Assembly (NCBI GenBank): GCA_019312685.1
Contig: JAFDCR010000051.1
Location: forward strand, 1-6,774
Origin: Deltaproteobacteria bacterium
GTDB taxonomy: Bacteria > Desulfobacterota > Desulfobulbia > Desulfobulbales > BM004
DNA length: 6,774 nt
Direction: 5' to 3'
Positions 1 to 6,445 of this stretch are shown here, one piece after another. The notes under the pieces were generated by a model. That model was not told where the DNA came from, did no database searches, and saw only the letters and a list, made by a program, of their open reading frames with translations. Position numbers and translations under genes: made by a program. How positions within the stretch are numbered: the stretch's first letter is position 1; each line of letters begins with the position of its first letter.

Positions 1-30
1 TGGCAACATTTTTTAAAATCGAAAAAAGTT

Positions 31-786
31 TTAATCTTGAAATAAGATCCTCAGCCCCAACAGAATTGATATGCCGACACAGAAACAGATGAAGTGCAGC
101 ATGGAGTTTGAAAAATTTTTATGCTTATTCACTTCCGGAATAAGATCAGAAGCTCCGATATAGATAAAATTTCCTGCGGCAAAAGGGATCAAATAGTAAA
201 TCCAGTTGCTGAAGGACAGCATATAGGTGAGAAGTCCTCCAAGGAGAAAAGTGGAAGCGGAGAGTAAATTATACAGCAATGCCTTTTTCTTTGACCAGCC
301 GCCATGGACCAGGACGCCGAAATCACCAATTTCCTGCGGTACTTCATGGGCAGCTGCAGCCAACCAGGTGGAGATGCCGAGACGTATGTCAATAAGAAAC
401 GTCCCAGCGACTGCGATACCGCCGATAAAATTGTGGATTCCGTCACCGATTAAAATAAGATATGTCTGTGGCTTCTTACAGGCAGTTTCTTCCCGGTGGC
501 AATGGTGCCAGTGCAGCAATTGTTCAATGAGCAGAAAAAAAGTAAATCCGATTACCACATAAAGATATACAGAGATATCAGTTCCTGTTTTTTCAATAGA
601 TTCCGGGATCATATGAAAAAAAGCACCCCCAAGAAGCGAACCGGCTGAGAGGGCAACTAATGGGAGAAGCAGGCGCTGCAGGACTTTTTCGCTGATAAAA
701 AACGTAATTGCACCTACAAGTGCAAGTAAACACATGAGCACACTGCTTCCGATAATCCAGAGAAGGGGTTGGGTAGTTGTATACAT
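31..786 (-). CDS. ZIP-family divalent metal transporter
   Basis: A 251-residue polytopic membrane protein predicted to move zinc or a similar divalent cation (Fe, Mn) into the cytoplasm. About eight hydrophobic segments are visible (roughly 9-30, 40-57, 70-91, 108-131, 136-160, 170-190, 195-216 and 229-248), the usual ZIP topology and length. Family signatures are present: HMIPE at 58-62; a His-rich patch HWHHCH at 92-97 in the loop after segment 3; GDGIHNFIGG at 114-123 in segment 4 (H118, N119); and HEVPQEIGDFG at 147-157 in segment 5 (H147, E148, E152), which forms the binuclear metal site in characterised ZIPs. GASDLIPE at 211-218 matches the segment 7 motif. The ATG start gives a short hydrophilic N-terminus before segment 1, but no clear Shine-Dalgarno precedes it. 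The gene follows the glycosyltransferase on the same strand after a 64-bp gap containing its own candidate promoter. The family is secure; the metal specificity and exact subfamily (ZupT- or GufA-like) are not. Confidence 0.93.
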   Translation of the reverse strand: MYTTTQPLLWIIGSSVLMCLLALVGAITFFISEKVLQRLLLPLVALSAGSLLGGAFFHMIPESIEKTGTDISVYLYVVIGFTFFLLIEQLLHWHHCHREETACKKPQTYLILIGDGIHNFIGGIAVAGTFLIDIRLGISTWLAAAAHEVPQEIGDFGVLVHGGWSKKKALLYNLLSASTFLLGGLLTYMLSFSNWIYYLIPFAAGNFIYIGASDLIPEVNKHKNFSNSMLHFICFCVGISILLGLRILFQD

Positions 787-813
787 AAGTGGCTTTTAAA
801 GTTTTTATACAGA

Positions 814-842
814 TAAATATTTTGTCTGAAGCAAGATGTCAA
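814..842 (-). promoter_or_regulatory. Candidate sigma-70 type promoter for the ZIP gene
   Basis: On the minus strand a perfect TTGACA (plus-strand 837-842) is followed after exactly 17 bp by TATTTA (plus-strand 814-819). The start codon of the ZIP gene lies 27 bp beyond the -10 element, so the leader would be about 20 nt. The -35 match is exact but the -10 matches TATAAT at only three positions. The location between two same-strand genes suggests that the transporter is transcribed separately from the glycosyltransferase. No clear metal-regulator (Zur/Fur-like) palindrome was seen. Confidence 0.45.
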
Positions 843-850
843 ATTATTAA

Positions 851-2410
851 TTATTCTGATCTATTGTTAATTGTCAATTTCGCCAGGATGGAAATTACAG
901 GCGCGTTTTCTCCGTCATGGGTTTTGGCCATATGGAGTACTTCCATCCGGTTGCGTATTTTTTCAAGTGGATAGTAGGGAGTAGGTATGGAAGGGGAGGT
1001 AAGGGCGGTCATGTAAAAGAAGACCGGCCTTGAAAAATCCCCGTTATAATTTATGGAATTGTCATGGTTTATATCGGAAGGTGGCATGAAAGCCAACCTG
1101 TTGGAGTAAAGAGATATTATTGAAGGAATAATACCATATATTATTGCCCTTTCAGGAAGTTTCTTATTCAGATCTTTCATGTCTTCAATGAGGATCATGG
1201 CGTTATGTAGATTGTTGACAGCAATTTGGGGATTCAGTGAATAGAGATGTTTGGTTCTTCGGTATTTATTCAGCTGAGGCGGTAGGGGTTGGAGTAGACG
1301 GTCGGCAATAATAAGAGTGTTCGGCAGGGAAAGAAATATCAGCGCAATTATAAAAACGTTAACAGGATATATCTTAATTTTTCCAACCGGAAGAGAAGGA
1401 ATGTGACTGATAAGTAAGAAGCTCTGCCCAACCATTATCGGGAGTACAACGTACATAAACCGTTTTGCTTCGGCAGGGTAGGGCCAAAATAGGATGATTA
1501 AAAAGTAGCATAAGATGTAATAGCCGTCCAGTCGGCGTTTGTAGACACGATAAGTCAGGCTGATAAGAGATATAGCTAAACATAATCCGATTAGAAAATC
1601 GCCGGCAGCGGATTCAAAATTTGCCTGCCATCCCTGCCACAAATAAAAAGATTCATTACGCACCTGATCAATTATTTTTATGAGCGTATCTGAATTGTAG
1701 TATGAGGCGAAAACTGCAAAATAACTGGCGTGTTCAGTTGATTTTAGACTAGTATATCCAGAATACAAAAGCAGGGGGATAATAACCGCCAGTCCTGTGA
1801 CAAGTCCGTGGCGCGGCCTGTGCAAGGCTAGATAGAGACAGAAAGCGGCTGCCAGTGACAGGCCAACAGTACGGGTAAGGGTGGCTGCTACAATTACGAG
1901 GGCGGCAGCCTGGAGCCAGGGGCTGTTTTTCTTTTTTTCAGCTTGGGTAGCAAGGTAAAGCGCAAGCATGCTGAGCAGGAGATAGAGGTTCTCGCTCAGG
2001 ATGAACATACTTATTCTGACTGTTCCCGGCAGCAGGACAAACAGCATGACTGCCAGATTAGCGGTTGTTTTATGCAGACCTATGCTTATTAACCAGGCAC
2101 GTAGGATTATCAATGCCAGAAGGAGACAGGCTGTTGTTATAAGGTGGGCCGCAAGAATATTTTCTCCTCCACCGAACAGGGCTAACAGCAGGGGATAAAG
2201 AGGCGGATACTGGCTGCGCTCGGCAAAATGTCGGGCAATATCCGATGGCGGCGACCACGGTGAATAAAAATTCGCTGTAAGAAGATAGACACCGTTATCA
2301 CCCCCAAGGCCTGCCAATTCGGGATTCCAGGTCCAGAATATATAGAATCCGGAGAAAACAAAAAAGAACAGAAGAAAGTAAATGTCGGCCCTGGAGTAAG
2401 AGTTATTCAT
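851..2410 (-). CDS. GT-C fold membrane glycosyltransferase (GT39/ArnT-like)
   Basis: A 519-residue integral membrane protein with the features of the PMT/ArnT (GT39 and related) superfamily, which transfers a sugar from a polyprenyl-phosphate donor to lipid or protein on the outer face of the membrane. After the first hydrophobic segment (about 10-27) comes GLGGDNGVY; D38 lies where GT-C enzymes carry the catalytic or metal-binding acid of the first periplasmic loop. SQYPPLYPLLLALFG (66-80) is the typical start of the next segment. LSENLYLLL (138-146), TLTRTVGL (177-184) and AKRFMYVVLPIM resemble conserved GT-C motifs. I count about ten to twelve membrane segments up to residue ~371. The last ~140 residues are mostly hydrophilic and not recognised. 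The ATG is the first start in the open frame, with no good Shine-Dalgarno. The acceptor and sugar cannot be read from sequence, and no polysaccharide or lipid A genes are adjacent. It diverges from uvrB. Confidence 0.8.
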   Translation of the reverse strand: MNNSYSRADIYFLLFFFVFSGFYIFWTWNPELAGLGGDNGVYLLTANFYSPWSPPSDIARHFAERSQYPPLYPLLLALFGGGENILAAHLITTACLLLALIILRAWLISIGLHKTTANLAVMLFVLLPGTVRISMFILSENLYLLLSMLALYLATQAEKKKNSPWLQAAALVIVAATLTRTVGLSLAAAFCLYLALHRPRHGLVTGLAVIIPLLLYSGYTSLKSTEHASYFAVFASYYNSDTLIKIIDQVRNESFYLWQGWQANFESAAGDFLIGLCLAISLISLTYRVYKRRLDGYYILCYFLIILFWPYPAEAKRFMYVVLPIMVGQSFLLISHIPSLPVGKIKIYPVNVFIIALIFLSLPNTLIIADRLLQPLPPQLNKYRRTKHLYSLNPQIAVNNLHNAMILIEDMKDLNKKLPERAIIYGIIPSIISLYSNRLAFMPPSDINHDNSINYNGDFSRPVFFYMTALTSPSIPTPYYPLEKIRNRMEVLHMAKTHDGENAPVISILAKLTINNRSE

Positions 2411-2443
2411 TTAATTTTTATCTAGAAGTGTTGGACTTAGGGT

Positions 2444-2472
2444 TTGCACGGAGCCATAAAATAGCATACTTA
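2444..2472 (+). promoter_or_regulatory. Weak candidate promoter in the glycosyltransferase/uvrB divergent region
   Basis: The 152-bp region 2411-2562 separates divergent genes and must hold promoters for both unless they are read from further away. The best plus-strand candidate is TTGCAC at 2444-2449 followed by CATACT (2465-2470, 15-bp spacer) or TACTTA (2467-2472, 17-bp spacer). Both -10 matches are poor. No convincing minus-strand promoter for the glycosyltransferase was found. I looked for a LexA-type operator, since uvrB is SOS-controlled in many bacteria, and saw no recognisable one. A 10-bp perfect palindrome, GTTAATTAAC, lies at 2543-2552, immediately ahead of the uvrB start. Confidence 0.22.
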
Positions 2473-2562
2473 TTTTAAATTACTACTTTTTGAAAGATAA
2501 AGTTATGCTGTCCGAAGGTGTAATTCTAAAGCAAAGGATCAGGTTAATTAACGGGTATTATT

Positions 2563-4563
2563 TTGTCGGGACAATTCACGCTTATCAGTTCATTCACCCC
2601 TGCCGGAGACCAGCCGAAAGCAATAAAACTGCTTTCCGAAGGTATTACGGCCGGATATCCGGAACAGGTCCTATTGGGAGTAACGGGCTCGGGCAAGACC
2701 TTTACGATGGCAAAGGTGATCGAAGAGGTACAGCGGCCCACCCTTGTCATCGCGCCAAACAAGACACTGGCAGCCCAGCTTTACTCTGAGTTCAAGGAGC
2801 TTTTTCCTGAGAATGCAGTGGAATATTTTGTCTCATATTATGATTACTACCAGCCCGAAGCATACATACCTCAGTCGGATACATATATTGAGAAAGATTC
2901 ATCCATTAATGACGCCATTGATAAAATGAGGCATTCCGCAACCCGTTCACTCCTGACACGCAGGGATGTATTAATTGTGGCATCAGTTTCGTGTATATAC
3001 GGCCTCGGCTCACCTGAAGAGTACAGGAATCTACATCTTCTTTTAAAGGTTGGGGAGGAATATCCCCGGGAAGAAATGCAACGGCGCCTTGTTTATATGC
3101 TCTATGAGCGGAATGACATTTCGTTTCACCGGGGTACTTTCAGGGTGCGGGGCGATGTGGTTGAAATTTTTCCGGCCTACGAGGAGGACAGGGCCGTTCG
3201 GGTCGATCTGTTCGGTGATACCGTTGATTCGATATCCCTTATTGATCCGTTGCGCGGGGCTGTAATGGAACAGGTGCCTGAGCTGACCGTTTTTCCCTCA
3301 AGTCATTTTGTCACATCCACGGAAAGACTTGAAATTGCCGGGCGGACTATCAGGGAAGAGCTTAAGGAGCGATTGAACTTTTTTGAAAATGAGAACAGGC
3401 TGGTTGAGGCACAGCGCCTGGAGCAGAGGACCATGTTTGACCTGGAGATGATCGGCGAGCTTGGTTACTGTAACGGTATTGAGAATTACAGCCGGCATCT
3501 GACCGGAGCCGCGCCGGGAGAGCCGCCGCCGACTCTGCTTGATTACTATCCGGATGATTTTATTTTATTTATTGATGAAAGTCATATTGGAGTCCCCCAG
3601 CTGCACGGCATGTACCGCGGGGACCGTTCCCGTAAGGAAACCCTGGTGGAATACGGTTTCAGGCTGCCCTCGGCCCTTGACAACAGGCCGCTGCGGTTTG
3701 AAGAGTTTGAAGAGCGGACGAATCAGGTCGTATATGTTTCAGCCACACCAGGAGATTTTGAACTGCAGCGGTCTGAAGGCAGGATTACCGAGCAGATCAT
3801 AAGACCGACCGGGCTGATGGATCCGGTCATTGAGGTCCGTCCGGCTCAGGACCAAGTGGATGATCTGCTGGCGGAGATCCGTTATCGGAGTGAGAAAAAG
3901 GAAGCTATCCTGGTAACAACCTTAACCAAGAGGATGGCAGAAGACCTGACGGAATACTATGAAAACCTTGGGGTACGGGTGCGGTATCTGCACTCGGACA
4001 TCAAGACCCTTGAGCGTATGGAGCTTATCAGGGAACTCCGGCAGGGTGAATATGATGTTCTTGTCGGTATCAACCTGCTCCGGGAAGGATTGGATATACC
4101 GGAAGTTTCCCTGGTGGCAATTCTTGATGCCGACAAGGAAGGATTTCTCCGGAGTGAGCGTTCTCTGATCCAGACATGCGGCCGGGCTTCATGGAATATT
4201 GACGGTCTGGTGATTCTTTATGCGGATGGAATAACCGGTTCCATGGAGCGAACTATAGAAGAAACCTCAAGACGAAGATCCATGCAGGAACAATACAACC
4301 TGGATCATGGCATAACTCCTGCAACGGTAAGGTCAAGCATCAAGGATATTATGGCCTCTGTTTATGAAAAGGATTATGTTACGGTCCCGGTTGAAGCCGC
4401 TGAAAAAGATGTCGAATATCACAGCCTGCATGATCTGCGTCGGGATATTAAAAGGTTGGAAGGGGAAATGTTTAAAGCCGCCAAGGCTCTGGCTTTTGAG
4501 GAGGCAGCCCGCCTGCGGGATGAGGTGAAGGAGTTAAGGAAGCTGGAGCTGGAGATAATGTAA
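2563..4563 (+). CDS. uvrB: UvrABC excinuclease subunit B
   Basis: The damage-verification subunit of bacterial nucleotide excision repair: UvrA loads it, it clamps DNA near the lesion, then recruits UvrC for incision. At 666 residues it matches the usual ~670. The TTG start is chosen because MSGQFTLISSFTPAGDQPKAI aligns with the family N-terminus; an in-frame TAA lies upstream at 2545-2547 with no ATG or GTG between. The Shine-Dalgarno is weak (ACGGG at 2551-2555). Seen in order: Walker A GVTGSGKT (39-46); the Tyr-rich beta-hairpin YYDYYQPEAY (92-101) that grips DNA; Walker B DESH (338-341); motif III SATP (393-396); motif V GINLLREGLD (502-511); motif VI QTCGRASW (537-544); and a C-terminal UVR coiled-coil motif (about 626-661) for UvrC contact. 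One oddity: motif VI is normally QxxGRxxR, but residue 544 is Trp (TGG at 4192-4194) instead of Arg. All other motifs are intact, so identity is certain although activity may be altered. Confidence 0.98.
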   Translation: MSGQFTLISSFTPAGDQPKAIKLLSEGITAGYPEQVLLGVTGSGKTFTMAKVIEEVQRPTLVIAPNKTLAAQLYSEFKELFPENAVEYFVSYYDYYQPEAYIPQSDTYIEKDSSINDAIDKMRHSATRSLLTRRDVLIVASVSCIYGLGSPEEYRNLHLLLKVGEEYPREEMQRRLVYMLYERNDISFHRGTFRVRGDVVEIFPAYEEDRAVRVDLFGDTVDSISLIDPLRGAVMEQVPELTVFPSSHFVTSTERLEIAGRTIREELKERLNFFENENRLVEAQRLEQRTMFDLEMIGELGYCNGIENYSRHLTGAAPGEPPPTLLDYYPDDFILFIDESHIGVPQLHGMYRGDRSRKETLVEYGFRLPSALDNRPLRFEEFEERTNQVVYVSATPGDFELQRSEGRITEQIIRPTGLMDPVIEVRPAQDQVDDLLAEIRYRSEKKEAILVTTLTKRMAEDLTEYYENLGVRVRYLHSDIKTLERMELIRELRQGEYDVLVGINLLREGLDIPEVSLVAILDADKEGFLRSERSLIQTCGRASWNIDGLVILYADGITGSMERTIEETSRRRSMQEQYNLDHGITPATVRSSIKDIMASVYEKDYVTVPVEAAEKDVEYHSLHDLRRDIKRLEGEMFKAAKALAFEEAARLRDEVKELRKLELEIM

Positions 4564-4570
4564 AGAGAAA

Positions 4571-4643
4571 GGGTTTAAAGGGCCAAGGGTTCGAGGAGTC
4601 AAGTAGAAAACATTGAAAATTTGAAATATTGAAAATTGAAGAT
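4571..4643 (+). repeat. Degenerate short-period repeats between uvrB and cbiA
   Basis: Two repeat textures follow uvrB. From 4571 to 4600 there is a degenerate G-rich series with a period near seven bases: GGGTTTA(AA), GGGCCAA, GGGTTCG, AGGAGTC. From 4612 to 4643 there are two adjacent 16-mers, 4612-4627 and 4628-4643, that share their first ten bases (ATTGAAAATT) and match at 13 of 16 positions. The series runs into a further ATTGA at 4642-4646. Neither block encodes an obvious peptide or forms a strong hairpin. They look like the low-complexity filler seen between genes in some environmental genomes. I cannot assign a function. Confidence 0.5.
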
Positions 4644-4687
4644 TGACAACCATGATTAATATTTAAGACATTGGTGAGGTCTTAAAT
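4643..4687 (+). promoter_or_regulatory. Candidate cbiA control region: TTGACA box plus 9-bp inverted repeat
   Basis: A perfect TTGACA sits at 4643-4648, but a -10 element at the proper distance is poor (GACATT at 4667-4672, 18-bp spacer). Overlapping that position is an exact inverted repeat, ATTTAAGAC (4661-4669) and GTCTTAAAT (4679-4687), with a 9-nt centre. Its 3' end is 29 bp before the cbiA start. There is no T-run after it, so it is not a normal intrinsic terminator. A repressor or activator binding site overlapping the promoter, or an mRNA leader hairpin, are the simplest readings. The repeat itself is certain; its role is inferred. Confidence 0.4.
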
Positions 4688-4716
4688 TGAAGGTGAATTA
4701 TAAAGGTTAACCGAAT

Positions 4717-6123
4717 ATGACAAAGGGAATCGTAGTTGCCGGTTTGAGCGGCGGGTCGGGAAAAAGCGTGGCTGCAGTGGGCCTGGTGGCGGCATATGCC
4801 GGGCAGGGACGCAAGGTTGTGCCGTTTAAAAAGGGGCCTGATTATATTGATGCAGGCTGGCTGCAGCTGGCTGCCGGCAATCCATGCTATAACCTGGATC
4901 CCTACCTGATGGAATCTGAAACGATACGGGACTCTTTTGCCCTCCATTCAGAAAATGCTGCAATAATAATTGTCGAGGGCAACAGGGGATTGTTCGACGG
5001 GGTCAATGTGGCTGGGGCATACAGTACAGCGGAGCTTTCAGTTGAATTAAATCTTCCTGTAATTCTTGTAATTGACTGCACCAAGACGACCCGTACGGTT
5101 GCAGCACTGGTTCTCGGCTGTCAGAATCTTGATCCCCGTGTCATGATAAAAGGAGTTATTTTAAACAGGCTGGGTACTGCACGGCATGAATCCATAGTGC
5201 GGCAGTCTGTGGAACATTATACCGATATACCTGTGGTTGGGGCAATCCCGCGTTCAAAAACGGATTACTTTCCGCAACGTCATTTAGGGGTGACACCGTT
5301 CCAGGAACATGAGGGGGCTGACCAGACAACCCTTATGCTGGCTGAAATGGCTGAAAAATATCTGGATCTCAAAACCATCGAAAACCTCATGGCGGATGTT
5401 TCATTTTCTGCAAAAAAAATGCTGCAGACGACCGGGAAACCTTCTGCAAAGGTTCGTATAGGCATTCTTAAAGACGCCGCCTTTCAGTTCTACTATCCGG
5501 AAAACCTTGAAGCCTTGGTTGATGAAGGGGCTGAACTCGTTGAAATCAATGCCATGAGAGCACCTTTGCTGCCGGAACTTGACGGTCTTTATATCGGAGG
5601 AGGATTTCCGGAAACCAGTGCCAGGCGGCTGGCGGAAAACAGTTCTTTCAGGGAGTCCGTGAAATCAGCAGCTGAAACAGGTTTGCCGATTTACGCCGAG
5701 TGCGGCGGTTTGATTTATCTTGGTGAAAGTATCCTCCTGGATGATCAGGAATATCCCCTTGCCGGTGTCTTCCCAGTCCGGTTCGGGCTGCATAGAAAAC
5801 CCCAGGCCCACGGCTACACTGAATTAGTGGTCCGCAACGCAAATCCCTTTTATCAAAAAGGAGAAATGATCAAGGGACATGAGTTCCGCTACAGCAGGAT
5901 TTTATCCTGGCAGGGTGATGAAGAGAATCTTGCATTTGAGATGAAGCGCGGCGTCGGTTTTATGGGAAATAGGGACGGACTGGTGTATAAGAATGTCCTG
6001 GCCCTCTATACCCATATACACTCCCTTGCCACTCCGCAGTGGGCCGGGAATTTTGTAGCAAGGGCCCTGGAGTTTAAAAATCAGAGAGTAACACCCGGAT
6101 TGAAAAATACGAAGAAACATTAA
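4717..6123 (+). CDS. cbiA: CbiA/DsrN-type a,c-diamide synthase (glutamine-hydrolysing)
   Basis: A 468-residue ATP- and glutamine-dependent amidase of the CbiA/CobB family. CbiA amidates the a and c carboxylates of cobyrinate in cobalamin synthesis; its relative DsrN, found with dissimilatory sulfite reductase genes, is thought to amidate siroheme. The N-terminal synthetase domain shows P-loop GLSGGSGKS (9-17), FKKGPDYIDAGW (37-48) and EGNRGLFDG (87-95). QRHLGV lies near residue 188. The C-terminal class I-like glutaminase domain has IGGGFPE (293-299), the nucleophile Cys329 in YAECGGLIYLG and His433 in YTHIHS. No active-site residue is missing. The ATG is preceded by AAAGG at 4702-4706, a fair Shine-Dalgarno at 10 nt. 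No other cobalamin or dsr genes lie in the window, so the substrate is undecided. EGNRGLFDG, in place of the more usual EGVMGLFDG of cobyrinate enzymes, leaves the DsrN reading open. The product is cytoplasmic. Confidence 0.9.
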   Translation: MTKGIVVAGLSGGSGKSVAAVGLVAAYAGQGRKVVPFKKGPDYIDAGWLQLAAGNPCYNLDPYLMESETIRDSFALHSENAAIIIVEGNRGLFDGVNVAGAYSTAELSVELNLPVILVIDCTKTTRTVAALVLGCQNLDPRVMIKGVILNRLGTARHESIVRQSVEHYTDIPVVGAIPRSKTDYFPQRHLGVTPFQEHEGADQTTLMLAEMAEKYLDLKTIENLMADVSFSAKKMLQTTGKPSAKVRIGILKDAAFQFYYPENLEALVDEGAELVEINAMRAPLLPELDGLYIGGGFPETSARRLAENSSFRESVKSAAETGLPIYAECGGLIYLGESILLDDQEYPLAGVFPVRFGLHRKPQAHGYTELVVRNANPFYQKGEMIKGHEFRYSRILSWQGDEENLAFEMKRGVGFMGNRDGLVYKNVLALYTHIHSLATPQWAGNFVARALEFKNQRVTPGLKNTKKH

Positions 6124-6204
6124 TATTTAAAAAGATGACAATTACATTTTCATTTTAGCCTTAAATACATCTTGTAAAGCGTCCGGTATAATCATTGATT
6201 TAGG

Positions 6205-6228
6205 TTGTGGTGACCACTGGCATCACAA
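6205..6228 (+). terminator. Weak hairpin downstream of cbiA
   Basis: TTGTGGTG (6205-6212) can pair with CATCACAA (6221-6228) through eight pairs, one of them G-U, around an 8-nt loop. It lies 82 bp after the cbiA stop and is followed by a T-rich but interrupted stretch (ATTGTATTTAT). It could end cbiA transcription, but the stem is only moderately stable and there is no clean U-tract. An internal alternative, GTGGT-g-ACCAC at 6207-6217, competes with it. I found no better terminator candidate for cbiA. Confidence 0.2.
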
Positions 6229-6256
6229 ATTGTATTTATCCTTTCAGGAGTAAATA

Positions 6257-6313
6257 ATGTGGCAGGATAGTTATATTATTTCACTTCAATACCACCCAGC
6301 CAAATTAATCTAA
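6257..6313 (+). CDS. Possible 18-residue leader peptide or gene remnant
   Basis: ATG at 6257 opens an 18-codon frame (MWQDSYIISLQYHPAKLI) that stops at 6311-6313. It is preceded by AGGAG at 6246-6250, six bases from the ATG, the best Shine-Dalgarno arrangement in the window and better than that of any full-length gene here. The peptide matches no family I know. It could be a leader peptide, the 5' stub of a decayed gene, or chance. No attenuator-like run of one amino acid is present. The next gene starts 132 bp later. A good ribosome site alone is thin evidence, hence the low score. Confidence 0.22.
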   Translation: MWQDSYIISLQYHPAKLI

Positions 6314-6325
6314 CAATAAAATTGA

Positions 6326-6354
6326 TTGGCATCTTTTTAATGTCAGGCTAATAT
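6326..6354 (+). promoter_or_regulatory. Candidate promoter for the cysteine-rich gene
   Basis: TTGGCA (6326-6331, five of six to the -35 consensus) and TAATAT (6349-6354, four of six to the -10) are separated by the ideal 17 bp. An overlapping TATAAC at 6352-6357 is a better -10 by sequence but would need a 20-bp spacer. Transcription would start near 6361, giving a leader of about 85 nt before the ATG at 6446. This is a consensus match in AT-rich DNA, where chance matches are common. Confidence 0.33.
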
Positions 6355-6445
6355 AACATTTAATCTAGTTAAACGGCTTTGGTTGCCAAATCACTACAAG
6401 CAATGGCAAGAATTGTTGAATCAATAATTTCAGGTAATTTTAACC

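Larger units (their letters stand above)
6124..6445. other. 322-bp AT-rich intergenic region without a convincing gene
   Basis: Base composition falls sharply compared with cbiA. The stretch contains an open frame at 6131-6253 lacking any normal start codon, a weak hairpin at 6205-6228, an 18-codon ORF with a strong Shine-Dalgarno at 6257-6313, and a candidate promoter at 6326-6354; each is discussed separately. I found no tRNA cloverleaf, no recognisable riboswitch core and no transposon end. On the minus strand one short frame is open with no start codon. The region could be the decayed remains of a gene or simply a long leader for the cysteine-rich gene. Confidence 0.5.

Noticed and set aside
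92..492. His-rich HWHHCH patch in the ZIP protein (residues 92-97) as an unusual insertion
   Set aside because: Histidine-rich loops after membrane segment 3 are a normal feature of ZIP transporters, so it is recorded only in the gene entry.
227..562. Plus-strand 111-codon frame inside the ZIP gene
   Set aside because: It is antisense to strongly conserved ZIP motifs, and its arginine/proline-rich product looks like a shadow translation.
2490..2789. A 99-codon plus-strand frame overlapping the start of uvrB
   Set aside because: Most of it is uvrB read in another frame, and the part upstream of 2563 has no family resemblance. UvrB is unmistakable in its own frame.
4564..4716. Possible cobalamin riboswitch ahead of cbiA
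   Set aside because: The gap is too short for the full element, and the conserved B12-box type sequence is absent. Only simple repeats and one 9-bp inverted repeat are seen.
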